42,776 bases of DNA, taken from positions 191,911 through 234,686 of the forward strand of contig NZ_KI440839.1 in NCBI RefSeq assembly GCF_000474945.1, in the 5' to 3' direction. This document shows positions 1-10,008 of this stretch, piece after piece. Numbering within the stretch: position 1 is the stretch's first letter; each line of letters opens with the position of its first letter. The translations under genes and the position numbers were made by a program. The notes beneath the pieces were generated by a model. It was not told the origin of the DNA and searched no databases. It saw only the letters and a list, made by a program, of their open reading frames with translations. The stretch comes from Solimonas soli DSM 21787. Its GTDB lineage: Bacteria; Pseudomonadota; Gammaproteobacteria; Nevskiales; Nevskiaceae.

Positions 1-53
1 GGCCATGGATGGCCTGTCGGCGACGACCCCGAGCACGTGAGCAGCGCAGGCTT

Positions 54-133
54 CCCTCGCGTAGCGAGGGATGCGGCCCTCAGGGTGTGCTTTCTCTTGC
101 TTACTTCTCTTTGCACAAGCAAAGAGAAGTAAG
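54..133. repeat. Intergenic hairpin repeat downstream of fleQ
   Basis: Two inverted repeats lie here. The first is CCCTCGC-GTA-GCGAGGG at 54-70. The second is a perfect 14-bp stem, CTTACTTCTCTTTG at 100-113 against CAAAGAGAAGTAAG at 120-133, around a 6-nt loop. The second arm runs into AAGTCGCCGCAAGGCG. I recall similar hairpins as dispersed intergenic repeats in Xanthomonadaceae-like genomes; copy number here cannot be seen. No T-run follows the large hairpin, so it is not a classical terminator. Confidence 0.6.
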
Positions 134-171
134 TCGCCGCAAGGCGAAATCAAAAAGCCCAATCAAGCGCC

Positions 172-207
172 CAACAAAAAAGCGCGCGATGAACGCATCG
201 CGCGCTT
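172..207 (-). terminator. Rho-independent terminator of the fleQ transcription unit
   Basis: On the minus strand a 10-bp GC-rich stem (GCGCGCGATG, 182-191, against CATCGCGCGC, 196-205) with a 4-nt loop is followed by a T-run (the A-run at 175-181 on the plus strand). It starts about 20 bp after the fleQ stop, which fits termination of that unit. Confidence 0.85.
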
Positions 208-225
208 CGGTCAGGCATGCAGCGC

Positions 226-1684
<1,459 letters not shown>

Positions 1685-1692
<8 letters not shown>

Positions 1693-2068
1693 CCGACCTC
1701 TCCCGCAGCAACCGCCGCACCATGTCGATCACGTCGCGGTCGTAACTGCGCTTGTTGATGAAACCTTCGGCGCCTACCTGGGCGACGAACTCGCGATGCG
1801 CGGCGTCGTCGTAGTGCGAGGCGATCATGATCACCGGCGGCGCGTCCTGGGCCTTGATCAGGCGCGTCGCCTGCAGGCCGCCCATGCGCGGCATCGCCAG
1901 ATCCATGATGATCAGTTCGGGACGCAGGCTCTCGGCGACGCGGATGGCTTCCTCACCGTCGTAGGCCTCGCCGACAATCTCGATTTCCGGGAAGCTGGTG
2001 AGCAGGTGCCGCGCCAGAATCAGGAACGGCCGATTGTCGTCGACCAGCAGCGTCCGTACCTTCGTCAC
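1685..2068 (-). CDS. Stand-alone CheY-like receiver protein
   Basis: This single-domain response regulator of about 127 aa has no output domain. The receiver signature is complete: acidic pair DD near residues 10-11, phospho-acceptor Asp near 56 in LIIMDLAMP, Ser in IMIASHYDD and Lys in FINKRS. GTG at 2068 is chosen because GGGGAGG stands just upstream; GTG at 2071 is the alternative but lies almost on the ribosome site. It overlaps fleQ by 8 bp, while the FleQ receiver has no phosphorylatable Asp. A functional partnership is therefore possible, but that is inference. No cognate kinase is in the window. It could instead act on the flagellar motor or on another kinase circuit. Confidence 0.85.
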
Positions 2069-2100
2069 CACACCTCCCCGGGCTTCTTGCCCTTTCCGAT

Positions 2101-3555
2101 TCAGCCTGTCATCGGCAGGCGCCGCGTCGCCGTCTTCGGCAGCCGATCCTTCACCGCCGGTATGCGCATCGCCTCGCGATATTTCGCCACCGTGCGACGC
2201 GCCACCTCGACGCCTTGCCGGGCCAGCAGCGCGGCGATGTCGCCATCGCTGAGCGGCGCCTGCCGGTTCTCGGCATTGATGATCTTGCGGATCATCGCCC
2301 GAACCGCCGTGCCGGAGCTTTCAATGCCGCGGCCGGCGATCTGTGAGGGGAAGAATGCCTTCAATTCGTACACGCCCCACGGTGTAGCCACCCATTTGTT
2401 GTTGCTGACCCGACAGACGGTCGACTCGTGCATGCCGATGCTGTCGGCGATCTCGCGCAAGGTCAAGGCGACCATGCCTTCCTCGCCCTTCTCCAGGAAG
2501 GCCTGCTGGCGTTCGAAGATCGCGCGGCCGGCGCGCAGCAGCGTGTCGTTGCGCATCTCCAGGCCGCGCACCAGCCAGCGCGCCTCCTGCAGCTGCTCGC
2601 GCATGGCGCGATGCGCGGTGGCGCCGAGCATGCGCTCGTAGGCGGCGTTGACGCGCACGCGCGGCAGGCGTTCGGCATTGAGTTCGACGCGCCAGGCGCC
2701 CGGCGCGCCGCTGACGATGAGGTCCGGCAGCGCCGCCTCGGCCGCCGCCGTCAGCGCCCGCGCCGGTTTCGGATCGAGGCTGAGGATCAGGTCCAGCGCG
2801 GCGTGCAGCGCCAGCGCGTCGACGCCGAGGGCTTCGCCGAGCCCGGCATGGTCGTGCGCGCCGAGCTGGTCGAGATGCGCGGCGACGATGCGCTGCGCGA
2901 GCTCGCGGCCGGCGGTGGCGGCCGGCTGCGCGGCGAGCTGCAGCAGCAGGCACTCGCGCAGGTCACGCGCCGCGAAGCCGCTCGGCTCGACGCCCTGCAC
3001 CAGGCGCAGCGCGGCCTCGACTTCGGCCGGCCCGGGCGGCGGCTGCAGGCCCGATTCGGCGGCGATGCCGTCGAGCGGCTGCGTCAGGTAGCCGTTGTCG
3101 TCGACGGCATCGACCAGCGCCGTGCACAGCGCCGCCTCGCGCTCGCTGCGCACGACCAGCTGCAGCTGGTCGAGTGCGGCGAGACGCGCATCGGTCTGCG
3201 CCGGCGCGGCGAGACGCGCCTGCCAGGGTTCGCCGTCCTCGTCGTCGCGCGGCTCGCCGCCGCTCCAGGATTCGCGGCTCGACCAGTCGAAGTCCGCTTC
3301 GACGCGGCCCGTCGCCGCGGCGTCGCAGCCGCTGACTTCGACGTCCTGGCGCTCGTCGCGCGCGGCGGCGTCGTCGCAGGCGACGCTTTCGTCGACGTCG
3401 TCCTCGCCCTCGAGCATGACGTTCTGGGCCAGCGCCTGGCGCAGCTCCTGTTCCAGTTCGAGCGTGGAAAGCTGCAGCAGCCGGATCGACTGCAGCAGTT
3501 GCGGCGTCATCGCGATCTGCTGGCTGACGCGTGCTTGCATGTTCATCTTGCTCAT
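2101..3555 (-). CDS. rpoN: RNA polymerase sigma-54 factor
   Basis: Sigma-54 directs RNA polymerase to -24/-12 promoters and needs enhancer-binding proteins such as FleQ. The 484-aa protein has the Gln/Leu-rich region I at its start (SQQIAMTPQLLQSIRLLQLS), an acidic region II (about 60-115), a core-binding domain, a helix-turn-helix (LREIADSIGMHESTVCRVSN) and the RpoN box (ARRTVAKYREAM) near the C terminus. ATG at 3555 is chosen because the conserved region I begins there and GGGGGGA lies upstream; the frame stays open further 5' without homology. It sits between two response regulators in an unbroken minus-strand run that includes fleQ. The usual rpoN neighbours (lptB, hpf, ptsN) are absent, so this is probably a motility-linked rpoN copy. 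Confidence 0.95.
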   Translation of the reverse strand: MSKMNMQARVSQQIAMTPQLLQSIRLLQLSTLELEQELRQALAQNVMLEGEDDVDESVACDDAAARDERQDVEVSGCDAAATGRVEADFDWSSRESWSGGEPRDDEDGEPWQARLAAPAQTDARLAALDQLQLVVRSEREAALCTALVDAVDDNGYLTQPLDGIAAESGLQPPPGPAEVEAALRLVQGVEPSGFAARDLRECLLLQLAAQPAATAGRELAQRIVAAHLDQLGAHDHAGLGEALGVDALALHAALDLILSLDPKPARALTAAAEAALPDLIVSGAPGAWRVELNAERLPRVRVNAAYERMLGATAHRAMREQLQEARWLVRGLEMRNDTLLRAGRAIFERQQAFLEKGEEGMVALTLREIADSIGMHESTVCRVSNNKWVATPWGVYELKAFFPSQIAGRGIESSGTAVRAMIRKIINAENRQAPLSDGDIAALLARQGVEVARRTVAKYREAMRIPAVKDRLPKTATRRLPMTG

Positions 3556-3703
3556 CGAGTCCCCCCCGGGCTCACGATCTGTGAGCGCTCTCGGCATGAG
3601 TACTGTGTGAGACTTCTGCCATGCCGATAAGAAAATTATTCCCGACCACCGATCGGGGTTTCCCCGACGCGCGACGGCATTCCGCCGCGCCCCGGGCACG
3701 GCG

Positions 3704-4339
3704 TCACGCGGTGCTGTAGTCGAGCCCCGCGCGGATCGCGTGACGCATCAGCGCATTGGTGCCGTACAGGCCGAGCGACTGCATGAGCCGCGCGCGATGC
3801 GTCTCCACCGTCTTCACGCTGATGCCCATCAGCGCGGCGATTTCCTTGGTCGACTTGCCGCGGCCGATCAGCTGCAGCACCTGGCGCTGGCGCGGCGTGA
3901 GCACCGCGGCGTCCTCGGCGCGCTCGTCGGCGCGGCGCTCGATGGCCTTGTGCGAAATGGCGGGGCTCAGATAGATCTGCCGGCGCTCGACGGCGCGCAG
4001 CGCGAGGCCGAGTTCCATCGGTTCGGCGTCCTTGGCGATGAAGCCGGCGGCGCCGTTCTTCAGCGCGCTGCGCACATGATGGCCGTCGCTCGGCGCGGCG
4101 AGGATGATGACGGCGATCTCCGGATAGTGGCGGCGGATCTGCGCCAGCGCTTCGAGGCCGGAGATCTGCGGCAGGTTCAGTTCCGTCATCACGACGTCGG
4201 GCCGCAGGCGTCCGGCGAGTTCGAGCAGCTCCTGGCCATCGCCCGCTTCGGCGACGACCTCGGTGCCGGTACCTTCCTCCAGCAATTTGCGCAGGCCGGC
4301 ACGGATCAGCGTGTGCGGCTCCGCCAGGACCATTCGCAT
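3704..4339 (-). CDS. NarL/FixJ-type regulator with degenerate receiver
   Basis: This protein of about 211 aa has an N-terminal receiver fold and a C-terminal LuxR-type helix-turn-helix (LTPRQRQVLQLIGRGKSTKE through ISVKTVETHRARL). The receiver has lost its phosphorylation chemistry. The acidic pair is E-P, the phospho-acceptor Asp is Glu (residue 53 in VVMTELNLP), and the Thr/Ser after strand 4 is Ala (IILAAPSD). Only the Lys in FIAKDAEP remains. It may act constitutively or respond to a ligand or partner. The ATG at 4339 follows GGGGG at 9 nt; a TTG at 4348 is possible. No histidine kinase is adjacent. It lies between rpoN and the pilZ-fliS genes, which suggests a link to motility or surface behaviour; targets are unknown. 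Confidence 0.85.
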   Translation of the reverse strand: MRMVLAEPHTLIRAGLRKLLEEGTGTEVVAEAGDGQELLELAGRLRPDVVMTELNLPQISGLEALAQIRRHYPEIAVIILAAPSDGHHVRSALKNGAAGFIAKDAEPMELGLALRAVERRQIYLSPAISHKAIERRADERAEDAAVLTPRQRQVLQLIGRGKSTKEIAALMGISVKTVETHRARLMQSLGLYGTNALMRHAIRAGLDYSTA

Positions 4340-4398
4340 TTGCAGCAACCCCCAGGTGAGGTGTGTGTATCGACCTGTCAGGGATTGTAGGAATCGAT

Positions 4399-4929
4399 TT
4401 ACGCCTCGCCGCGATGAACTGGCGAACGTGCGCCGGCGACAGACCGACGGTGCCGGATGAACACATACTGCTCGAGCGCCGACAGCAGCGCCTCGGGCAT
4501 CGGCCGCCAGCGCAGCTCGGCGGCGCCGGCCTCGCCGGCGACCATGTCGCCGAGCCAGCGCAGCGGCGCCGGCGCGGCGGGATGCAGATAAACACTGACG
4601 TCGACCAGCGTGCCCGGCGGCGGCACCGCGCCGTCCGGCGTCCAGCGCAGGCCGCCGCCGCTCAGCTGCAGCGGCACCGCGTCGGGCAGGCCCTGCATCG
4701 AACGCAGCAGCGCGCCGAGCAGCTCGATCATCAGGTCCACCTTGTGATGCAGGCGCTCGAACTCGGCGGCGCCCGGCGCGTCGGGCTCGACGCGCGTGCG
4801 TTCGGCGAGCGCGGCGATCGCCGCCAGCACCCGCAGGTCCTGCTCGACGACCGCGGCCGGCAGCGTGTCGGCGATCGCCGGACGCCAGGCCAGCGGCAGG
4901 GTTTCACGATAGGCCAGTGCCGCCGTCAT
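4399..4929 (-). CDS. Atypical PilZ-domain protein next to fliS
   Basis: The 176-aa protein resembles the PilZ-like proteins found after fliS in Xanthomonas-type flagellar clusters. The N-terminal half is helical (about 1-95, including FERLHHKVDLMIELLGALL). The C-terminal half has the beta-rich pattern LQLSGGGLRW, GTLVDVSVYLHP and RWLGDMVAG. The classical c-di-GMP motif pair (RxxxR and D/NxSxxG) is not clear: only LQLSGGGLRW resembles the second motif, and the tail IRHRRSVAGARS carries basic residues. I infer a c-di-GMP-linked or structural motility role; ligand binding is doubtful. The start lies one base after the fliS stop, so the two genes are almost certainly cotranscribed and perhaps translationally coupled. 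Confidence 0.65.
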   Translation of the reverse strand: MTAALAYRETLPLAWRPAIADTLPAAVVEQDLRVLAAIAALAERTRVEPDAPGAAEFERLHHKVDLMIELLGALLRSMQGLPDAVPLQLSGGGLRWTPDGAVPPPGTLVDVSVYLHPAAPAPLRWLGDMVAGEAGAAELRWRPMPEALLSALEQYVFIRHRRSVAGARSPVHRGEA

Positions 4930-4930
4930 C

Positions 4931-5314
4931 TCAGGCGCGGGCGCCGATCGCGTCCCAGGCCTCGCGCAGCGGGCGCAGCACGGCGATGACCTCGTCGAGC
5001 GCCGCCGCGTCGTTGCCGGCGTTGGCGTGCACGAGCCGGCGCAGGGCGTAGTCGTAGAGGGCGTCGAGCTGGCGCGCCAGCGCGCCGCCGGCCTGGTGGT
5101 CGAGGCAGGCGCGCAGGTGCTCGATGATGGCCAGCGCGCCGCTGACCGCCGGCAGCTTGGCGGCGAGATCGCCGCGCTCGATGGCGCCGCGCGCCGCGGC
5201 CAGGCGCGCCAGCGCGCCCTCGAACAGCATGCCGGTCAGGCGCGCCGGCGGCAGGTCGGCGACCACCGCGCTCATCGAGGCATCCTGGTACTGGCGGACG
5301 GCGGCGTGCGACAC
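4931..5314 (-). CDS. fliS: Flagellin export chaperone FliS
   Basis: FliS binds the disordered C terminus of flagellin in the cytoplasm and keeps it unpolymerised until export. The 127-aa length is typical. The sequence begins SHAAVRQYQDASM, the conserved Y-Q-x-x-x start of FliS, and continues as an all-helical bundle (LTGMLFEGALARLAAARGAI; ALAIIEHLRACLD; LDALYDYALRRLVHAN). GTG at 5314 is chosen because AGGAG lies 6 nt upstream and the family homology starts there, although the frame remains open to 5407. The usual neighbours fliC and fliD are not here. Upstream is a 77-codon unknown gene and then a repeat block, so the flagellar cluster may have been broken or rearranged at this point. Confidence 0.88.
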   Translation of the reverse strand: MSHAAVRQYQDASMSAVVADLPPARLTGMLFEGALARLAAARGAIERGDLAAKLPAVSGALAIIEHLRACLDHQAGGALARQLDALYDYALRRLVHANAGNDAAALDEVIAVLRPLREAWDAIGARA

Positions 5315-5357
5315 GGTGGGCTCCTGCGAATGGCGGTGGACGGCTCCGATGTCTCCC

Positions 5358-5591
5358 TTAGCGGCCCTGCCCGGTGCTTCTTGAACGCGCCGCGGCGCGC
5401 CGGCCATCGCGGCGCTTGCGGTGGATCGCCTGCACGTCGCTCTCGGCGAGCGCGAGCAGCTGCGAATGCGCGAAGCGCAGATAGCGCTCGAAAGCGCCCG
5501 GCCGCAACGGCGTGTCGCCGATCTTGGTCAGCGGCGCGCCGGCATAGGCGTCGCCGCCGCTGGCGGCATAGCGTCTCGGTCGTTCACTCAT
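5358..5591 (-). CDS. Small hypothetical protein upstream of fliS
   Basis: This is a 77-codon frame that I do not recognise. It has GAGGAG 10 nt before its ATG, the same strand as fliS, and ends 43 bp before the fliS GTG. The middle is plausibly helical (GAFERYLRFAHSQLLALAESD) and the C terminus is strongly basic (HRKRRDGRRAAARSRS). No signal peptide or membrane segment is seen. It could be a small helper of flagellin export or a truncated relic at the edge of the repeat block. Confidence 0.45.
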   Translation of the reverse strand: MSERPRRYAASGGDAYAGAPLTKIGDTPLRPGAFERYLRFAHSQLLALAESDVQAIHRKRRDGRRAAARSRSTGQGR

Positions 5592-5673
5592 CTGTCTTCA
5601 GCTCCTCGATATTGGCCGCGCCGGATCGAGCGACGGCATCGGCGCGCGGGCGATCGGCAGCGCCTGCCGCCGG

Positions 5674-6405
5674 CACCCACCTCCCCCAGCCCCTCCCCCC
5701 GCGAGCGGGCGGAGGGGAATTGAAGGCGAGCATTCGTTCGTTCCCCGATGCCCGTCCATCGCGAGAGCCTCTCTTCCCCGAGGAGCGGAGAGGGTTGGGT
5801 GAGGTGGGGCCGCGGCGCATGAAGCGAGCTGCGCTGCGAGACGCGCGCACCCACCTCCCCCAGCCCCTCCCCCCGCGAGCGGGCGGAGGGGAATTGAAGG
5901 CGAGCATTCGTTCGTTCCCCGATGCCCGTCCATCGCGAGAGCCTCTCTTCCCCGAGGAGCGGAGAGGGTTGGGTGAGGTGGGGCCGCGGCGCATGAAGCG
6001 AGCTGCGCTGCGAGACGCGCAGACCCACCTCCCCCAGCCCTCCCCCCGCGAGCGGGCGGAGGGGAATTGAAGGCGAGCATTCGTTCGTTCCCCGATGCCC
6101 ATCCATCGCGAGAGCCCTCTCCGCCCCGAGGGGCGGAGAGGGTTGGGTGAGGTGGGGCCGCGGCGCGTGGGGCAAGAGACACTGCGAGACGCGCAGACCC
6201 GCCTCCCTCAGCCCCTCCCCCCGCGAGCGGGCGGCGGGGAATTGAAAGCGAGCATTCATTCGTTCCCGATGCCCGTCCATCGCGAGAGCCCTCTCCGCCC
6301 CGAGGGGCGGAGAGGGTTGGGTGAGGTGGGGCCGCGGCGCGTGGGGCAAGAGACACTGCGAGACGCGCGCGCTCGACCCTGCCCGCGAGCGGGCGGCGGG
6401 GCGCC
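5674..6405. repeat. Tandem array of a 174-bp palindrome-rich element (about 4.2 copies)
   Basis: Four units begin near 5674, 5848, 6022 and 6196, exactly 174 bp apart; a truncated fifth ends near 6405. Each unit has terminal inverted repeats (CCACCTCCCCCAGCC against GGGTTGGGTGAGGTGG) and two internal hairpins. One is around CCGCGAGCGGG. The other, in units 3 and 4, is the perfect 28-bp palindrome CCCTCTCCGCCCC/GAGGGGCGGAGAGGG-type (for example 6115-6142). Units 1 and 2 are almost identical, as are 3 and 4, so the array grew by local duplication. All six frames are open over long stretches because of base composition, but they carry no protein signature. The block separates the fliS operon from the adk/acs relic. 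Confidence 0.9.
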
Positions 6406-6410
6406 ACGTG

Positions 6411-6923
<513 letters not shown>

Positions 6924-6942
6924 CTACGACGGGCCGCGCGCC

Positions 6943-6958
6943 TTGGCATATGGTTTGC
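6943..6958 (+). promoter_or_regulatory. Sigma-54-type -24/-12 promoter for the TonB receptor gene
   Basis: TTGGCATATGGTTTGC has GG (6945-6946) and GC (6957-6958) exactly 10 bp apart and matches the YTGGCA-N6-TTGC consensus well. It predicts a start of transcription near 6970, about 45 nt before the receptor ATG. The match by eye is good, but no transcript data are available. Confidence 0.5.
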
Positions 6959-7013
6959 GGTGCGCGCGGCCAACGGCGCGATGGCAGCGCCGATCGACAA
7001 TCGAGGAGATTCC

Positions 7014-9194
7014 ATGTTCCTGTCCCGCTGCGGCCCGCTGGCCCTCGCCGTGTGGGCGCTGGGCGCGGCCGCCGAGCCGATCGCCGAACCGGGCGAGGGC
7101 AGCACCGTCGTCGTCACCGCCACGCGCACGCCGCAGGCGGCGTTCGACGTGCCCGCGTCGATCGACGTCATCGGCGGCGAGCGCTTCCACGACGACACGC
7201 TCGCCGTGAATCTGTCGGAAGGCCTTGCCGACGTCGCCGGCCTGCTGGCGCGCGACCGCCAGAACTACGCGCAGGACACGCAGCTGTCGATCCGCGGCTT
7301 CGGCACGCGCTCGGCCTTCGGCATCCGCGGCCTGCGGCTCTACGTCGACGGCATTCCCGCCTCGCAGCCGGACGGCCAGGGCCAGATTTCGCATTTCAAT
7401 CTCGCCAGCGCCGGCCGCGTCGAGGTGCTGCGCGGCCCGTTCTCGGCGCTGTACGGCAATTCCTCGGGCGGCGTGATCCAGCTGTTCACCGCGACCGGCG
7501 GCGCGCCGACCGTCTACGGCGGCTTTGCCGGCGGCAGCTTCGACACCTATCGCGAGAACGTCGGCGCCCGCGGCACGCTCGGCATCGCCGGGCGCGACGC
7601 CGGCTACAACGTCGCCTTCTCGAATTTCCAGAGCGAGGGCTTCCGCGATCACAGCGCCGCCGAGCGCCGCTCCTTCAACGGCAGAAGCGATCTGCATCTC
7701 GGCGCCGCCGACACGCTGACGCTGGTGCTGAACGTCTTCGATTCGCCCGAGGCGCTCGATCCGCTCGGCCTCACGCGCGCGCAGTTCGAGGCCAAGCCGG
7801 ACGCCGCCGCGCCGCAGGCCACGCAGTACGACACGCGCAAGAGCGCCAGCCAGACGCAGGGCGGCGCGATCTGGGAGCACCGCTACAGCGAGCGCCAGCG
7901 CAGCGAGCTGCTCGCCTACTACGGGCATCGCAGCATCGAGCAGTTCCTGGCGATCCCGATCGCCACGCAGACCAACGGACCGGGCGCCTACCTGCATTCC
8001 GGCGGCGTCGTCGATCTCGGCACCGATTACGGCGGCGCCGAGGCGCGCTGGCACTACCGCGGCGGCAGCGACGAGCGGCCCTGGAAGCTCGTCGCCGGGC
8101 TCGCCTACGACGACCTGCGCCAGCACCGCCAGGGCTACGAGAATTTCGTCGGCAGCGAGGTGGGCGTGAAGGGCGCGCTGCGGCGCGACGAGATCGACAC
8201 GGTCTGGGCCTTCGATCAGTACCTGCAGGCCGACTGGCGCTTCGCCGAACGCTGGAACCTGACGGCGGGCGTGCGCAACAGCCGCATCGTCTTCGCCTCC
8301 GACGACCACTACGTCACCGCCAGGAATCCGGACGACGGCGGCGGCAAGGACTACTCGGCGGTCTCGCCGGTCGCCGGCCTGATGTTCCGCGCCAGCGAGG
8401 CAATGCGCCTGTACGGCTCCTACGGCCGCGGCTTCGAGACGCCGACCTTCGCCGAACTCGCCTACCGGCCGATCACGCAAGTGCCGGACCCGAACGATCC
8501 CTCGCAGACCATTGCGCAGGCCGGCCTGAACTTCGACCTCAAGGCCTCGCGCAGCGACAACGCCGAGCTCGGTGCCAAGTTCAGGTTTGGCGCCGGCATG
8601 CACGCGCAGCTCGCCGTGTTCGACGCCGAAACCCGGAACGAGCTCGTCGTGCTCAGCAACAGCGGCGGCCGCACCGTCTACGGCAACGCCGGCCGCACGC
8701 GCCGCCAGGGCGCCGAAGCGCAGTTCGGCGGCCGCTTCGCCGGCGACTGGCAGTTCGATCTCGCCTACACCCTGCTCGACGCGCGCGTGCGCGAGGACTA
8801 CCAGACCTGCACCGGCACGCCGTGCACCGCGCTCAACGCGACCGTGCCGGCCGGCGCGCGCATTCCCGGCATCGCCGAATCGAATCTCTACGGCCGCCTC
8901 GCCTGGGGCCGCGACGCGGGCTGGCACGCCGGCGTCGACGTGCGCTACCTGAGCCGCGTCGCCGTCAACGACGTCAACAGCGAGGCGGCGCCGTCCTATG
9001 CGATCGTCGGCCTCGACGGCGGCTACGTGTTCGACCTGCCGACCGTGCGTCTGCGCACCTTCGTCAATCTCGACAACCTGCTCGATCGCGACTACATCGG
9101 CTCGGTCATCGTCAACGACGGCAACGGCCGCTACTACGAGCCGGGCCCCGGCTTCGCGGTGCTGGCGGGCTTCGGGCTGGAGTGGAAATACTGA
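7014..9194 (+). CDS. TonB-dependent outer-membrane receptor
   Basis: The 726-aa protein has a signal peptide (about 1-20, ending AAA before EPIAEPGEG), a TonB box (STVVVTATR) near residue 30, a plug domain (RGFGTRSAFGIRGLRLYVDG, LRGPFSALYGNSSGGVI) and a 22-strand-type barrel ending in a C-terminal aromatic residue (LEWKY). It belongs to the FecA/ferric-siderophore-like group by plug motifs; the substrate cannot be told. ATG at 7014 has GAGGAG 6 nt upstream and precedes the signal peptide, so the longer open frame 5' is not used. A sigma-54-like promoter lies just upstream, which is unusual for an iron receptor and may mean another substrate or a nitrogen- or motility-linked signal. No FecR/FecI-type sigma pair or Fur box was seen. 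Confidence 0.88.
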   Translation: MFLSRCGPLALAVWALGAAAEPIAEPGEGSTVVVTATRTPQAAFDVPASIDVIGGERFHDDTLAVNLSEGLADVAGLLARDRQNYAQDTQLSIRGFGTRSAFGIRGLRLYVDGIPASQPDGQGQISHFNLASAGRVEVLRGPFSALYGNSSGGVIQLFTATGGAPTVYGGFAGGSFDTYRENVGARGTLGIAGRDAGYNVAFSNFQSEGFRDHSAAERRSFNGRSDLHLGAADTLTLVLNVFDSPEALDPLGLTRAQFEAKPDAAAPQATQYDTRKSASQTQGGAIWEHRYSERQRSELLAYYGHRSIEQFLAIPIATQTNGPGAYLHSGGVVDLGTDYGGAEARWHYRGGSDERPWKLVAGLAYDDLRQHRQGYENFVGSEVGVKGALRRDEIDTVWAFDQYLQADWRFAERWNLTAGVRNSRIVFASDDHYVTARNPDDGGGKDYSAVSPVAGLMFRASEAMRLYGSYGRGFETPTFAELAYRPITQVPDPNDPSQTIAQAGLNFDLKASRSDNAELGAKFRFGAGMHAQLAVFDAETRNELVVLSNSGGRTVYGNAGRTRRQGAEAQFGGRFAGDWQFDLAYTLLDARVREDYQTCTGTPCTALNATVPAGARIPGIAESNLYGRLAWGRDAGWHAGVDVRYLSRVAVNDVNSEAAPSYAIVGLDGGYVFDLPTVRLRTFVNLDNLLDRDYIGSVIVNDGNGRYYEPGPGFAVLAGFGLEWKY

Positions 9195-9259
9195 GCGGCC
9201 GGAGCATGCCGCGCTAGAATCGACGTCCGCCTGAGCGCTCGCCCGCTGGATACCCGACG

Positions 9260-9700
9260 ATGTCCGCCGCACCCGTCTTCACCTGGACCGACCGCTACAA
9301 GCTCGGCTACGAGCGCATGGACGACACGCATCGCGACTTCGTCGAGAAGGTCGATGCGCTGCTGACCGCCGGCGACGACGCGCTGCTGGCGCGGCTCGAC
9401 GACTTCATCGCCCACGCCGACGCGCACTTCGGCGAGGAGAAGGAGTGGATGCAGACGACCGGCTTTCCGGCCGCCGACTGCCACATCGACGAGCACGCCG
9501 CGGTGATGAAATCCGTGCACGAGGTGCGCGAGCTGCTCGCCGGCTCGCCCGGCCCGCGCGCCTTCGCGGCGGCACGCTCGCTCGGCCGCGCGCTGGTCGA
9601 CTGGTTCCCCGGCCACGCCACCTACCTCGACTCCGCGCTATCGGCCTGGATGTGCAAGCGCGTCTACGGCGGCAAGCCGGTGGTGTTCCAGCGCGACTGA
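9260..9700 (+). CDS. Bacteriohemerythrin
   Basis: This single-domain 146-aa hemerythrin binds O2 reversibly at a di-iron site in the cytoplasm. All seven expected ligands are visible: His24 (DDTHRDF), His56 and Glu60 (HFGEE), His75 and His79 (CHIDEHAAV), His119 and Asp124 (WFPGHATYLD). Length and motif spacing match the family. The start follows the TonB receptor stop by 65 bp on the same strand, but the two are probably separate transcripts. Proposed family roles are oxygen delivery to membrane oxidases or oxygen sensing; which applies here cannot be told. A second, different hemerythrin-domain protein lies at 14388-14957. Confidence 0.92.
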   Translation: MSAAPVFTWTDRYKLGYERMDDTHRDFVEKVDALLTAGDDALLARLDDFIAHADAHFGEEKEWMQTTGFPAADCHIDEHAAVMKSVHEVRELLAGSPGPRAFAAARSLGRALVDWFPGHATYLDSALSAWMCKRVYGGKPVVFQRD

Positions 9701-9726
9701 GGCGCCGGCGACGGCCGGCTCCGGCC

Positions 9727-9985
9727 TCACCGGCCGAACATCCGCGATTGATGCGCCGCCGCGCCGGCCTGCGCGCCGTCAGGGACGGACAGCGCGACCT
9801 TGCCCGCCGCACGCGCGGCGTCGCCGCAGGCCAGCACGCCCGGCACCGTCGTCTTCTGCAACGCATCGGTGCGGACGGAGCGGCCGAGCGGCCCCTCTTC
9901 GAACTCGCAGCCGAGCTGCTTCGGCGAGCGCATTCGCCACCGTCGTCCGCGTGGCCGTGAACAGGCCGTCGAGCGCGTCGGCCGG
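9727..9985 (-). pseudogene. C-terminal relic of a thioredoxin-reductase-like FAD oxidoreductase
   Basis: The minus strand encodes the last third of an NAD(P)/FAD oxidoreductase: GLFTATRTT, LGCEFEEGPLGRSVRTD, TTVPGVLACGDAARAAG (FAD-binding ATG/GD motif) and a normal-looking C terminus. An extra G near 9921 (CTCGCCGAA-G-CAGCTCGGC) breaks the frame between ALAE and QLGCEFEEG. Nothing of the N-terminal Rossmann fold or the CxxC centre precedes it; the tex stop lies only 24 bp upstream. It is a truncated, frameshifted remnant, not a gene. Confidence 0.75.
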
Positions 9986-10008
9986 GCTTTTTCCTGAGCG
10001 GACCGGGC

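Noticed and set aside
3600-3640. Sigma-54-like TGGCA before rpoN on the minus strand
   Set aside because: No GC at the right distance (10 bp after GG).
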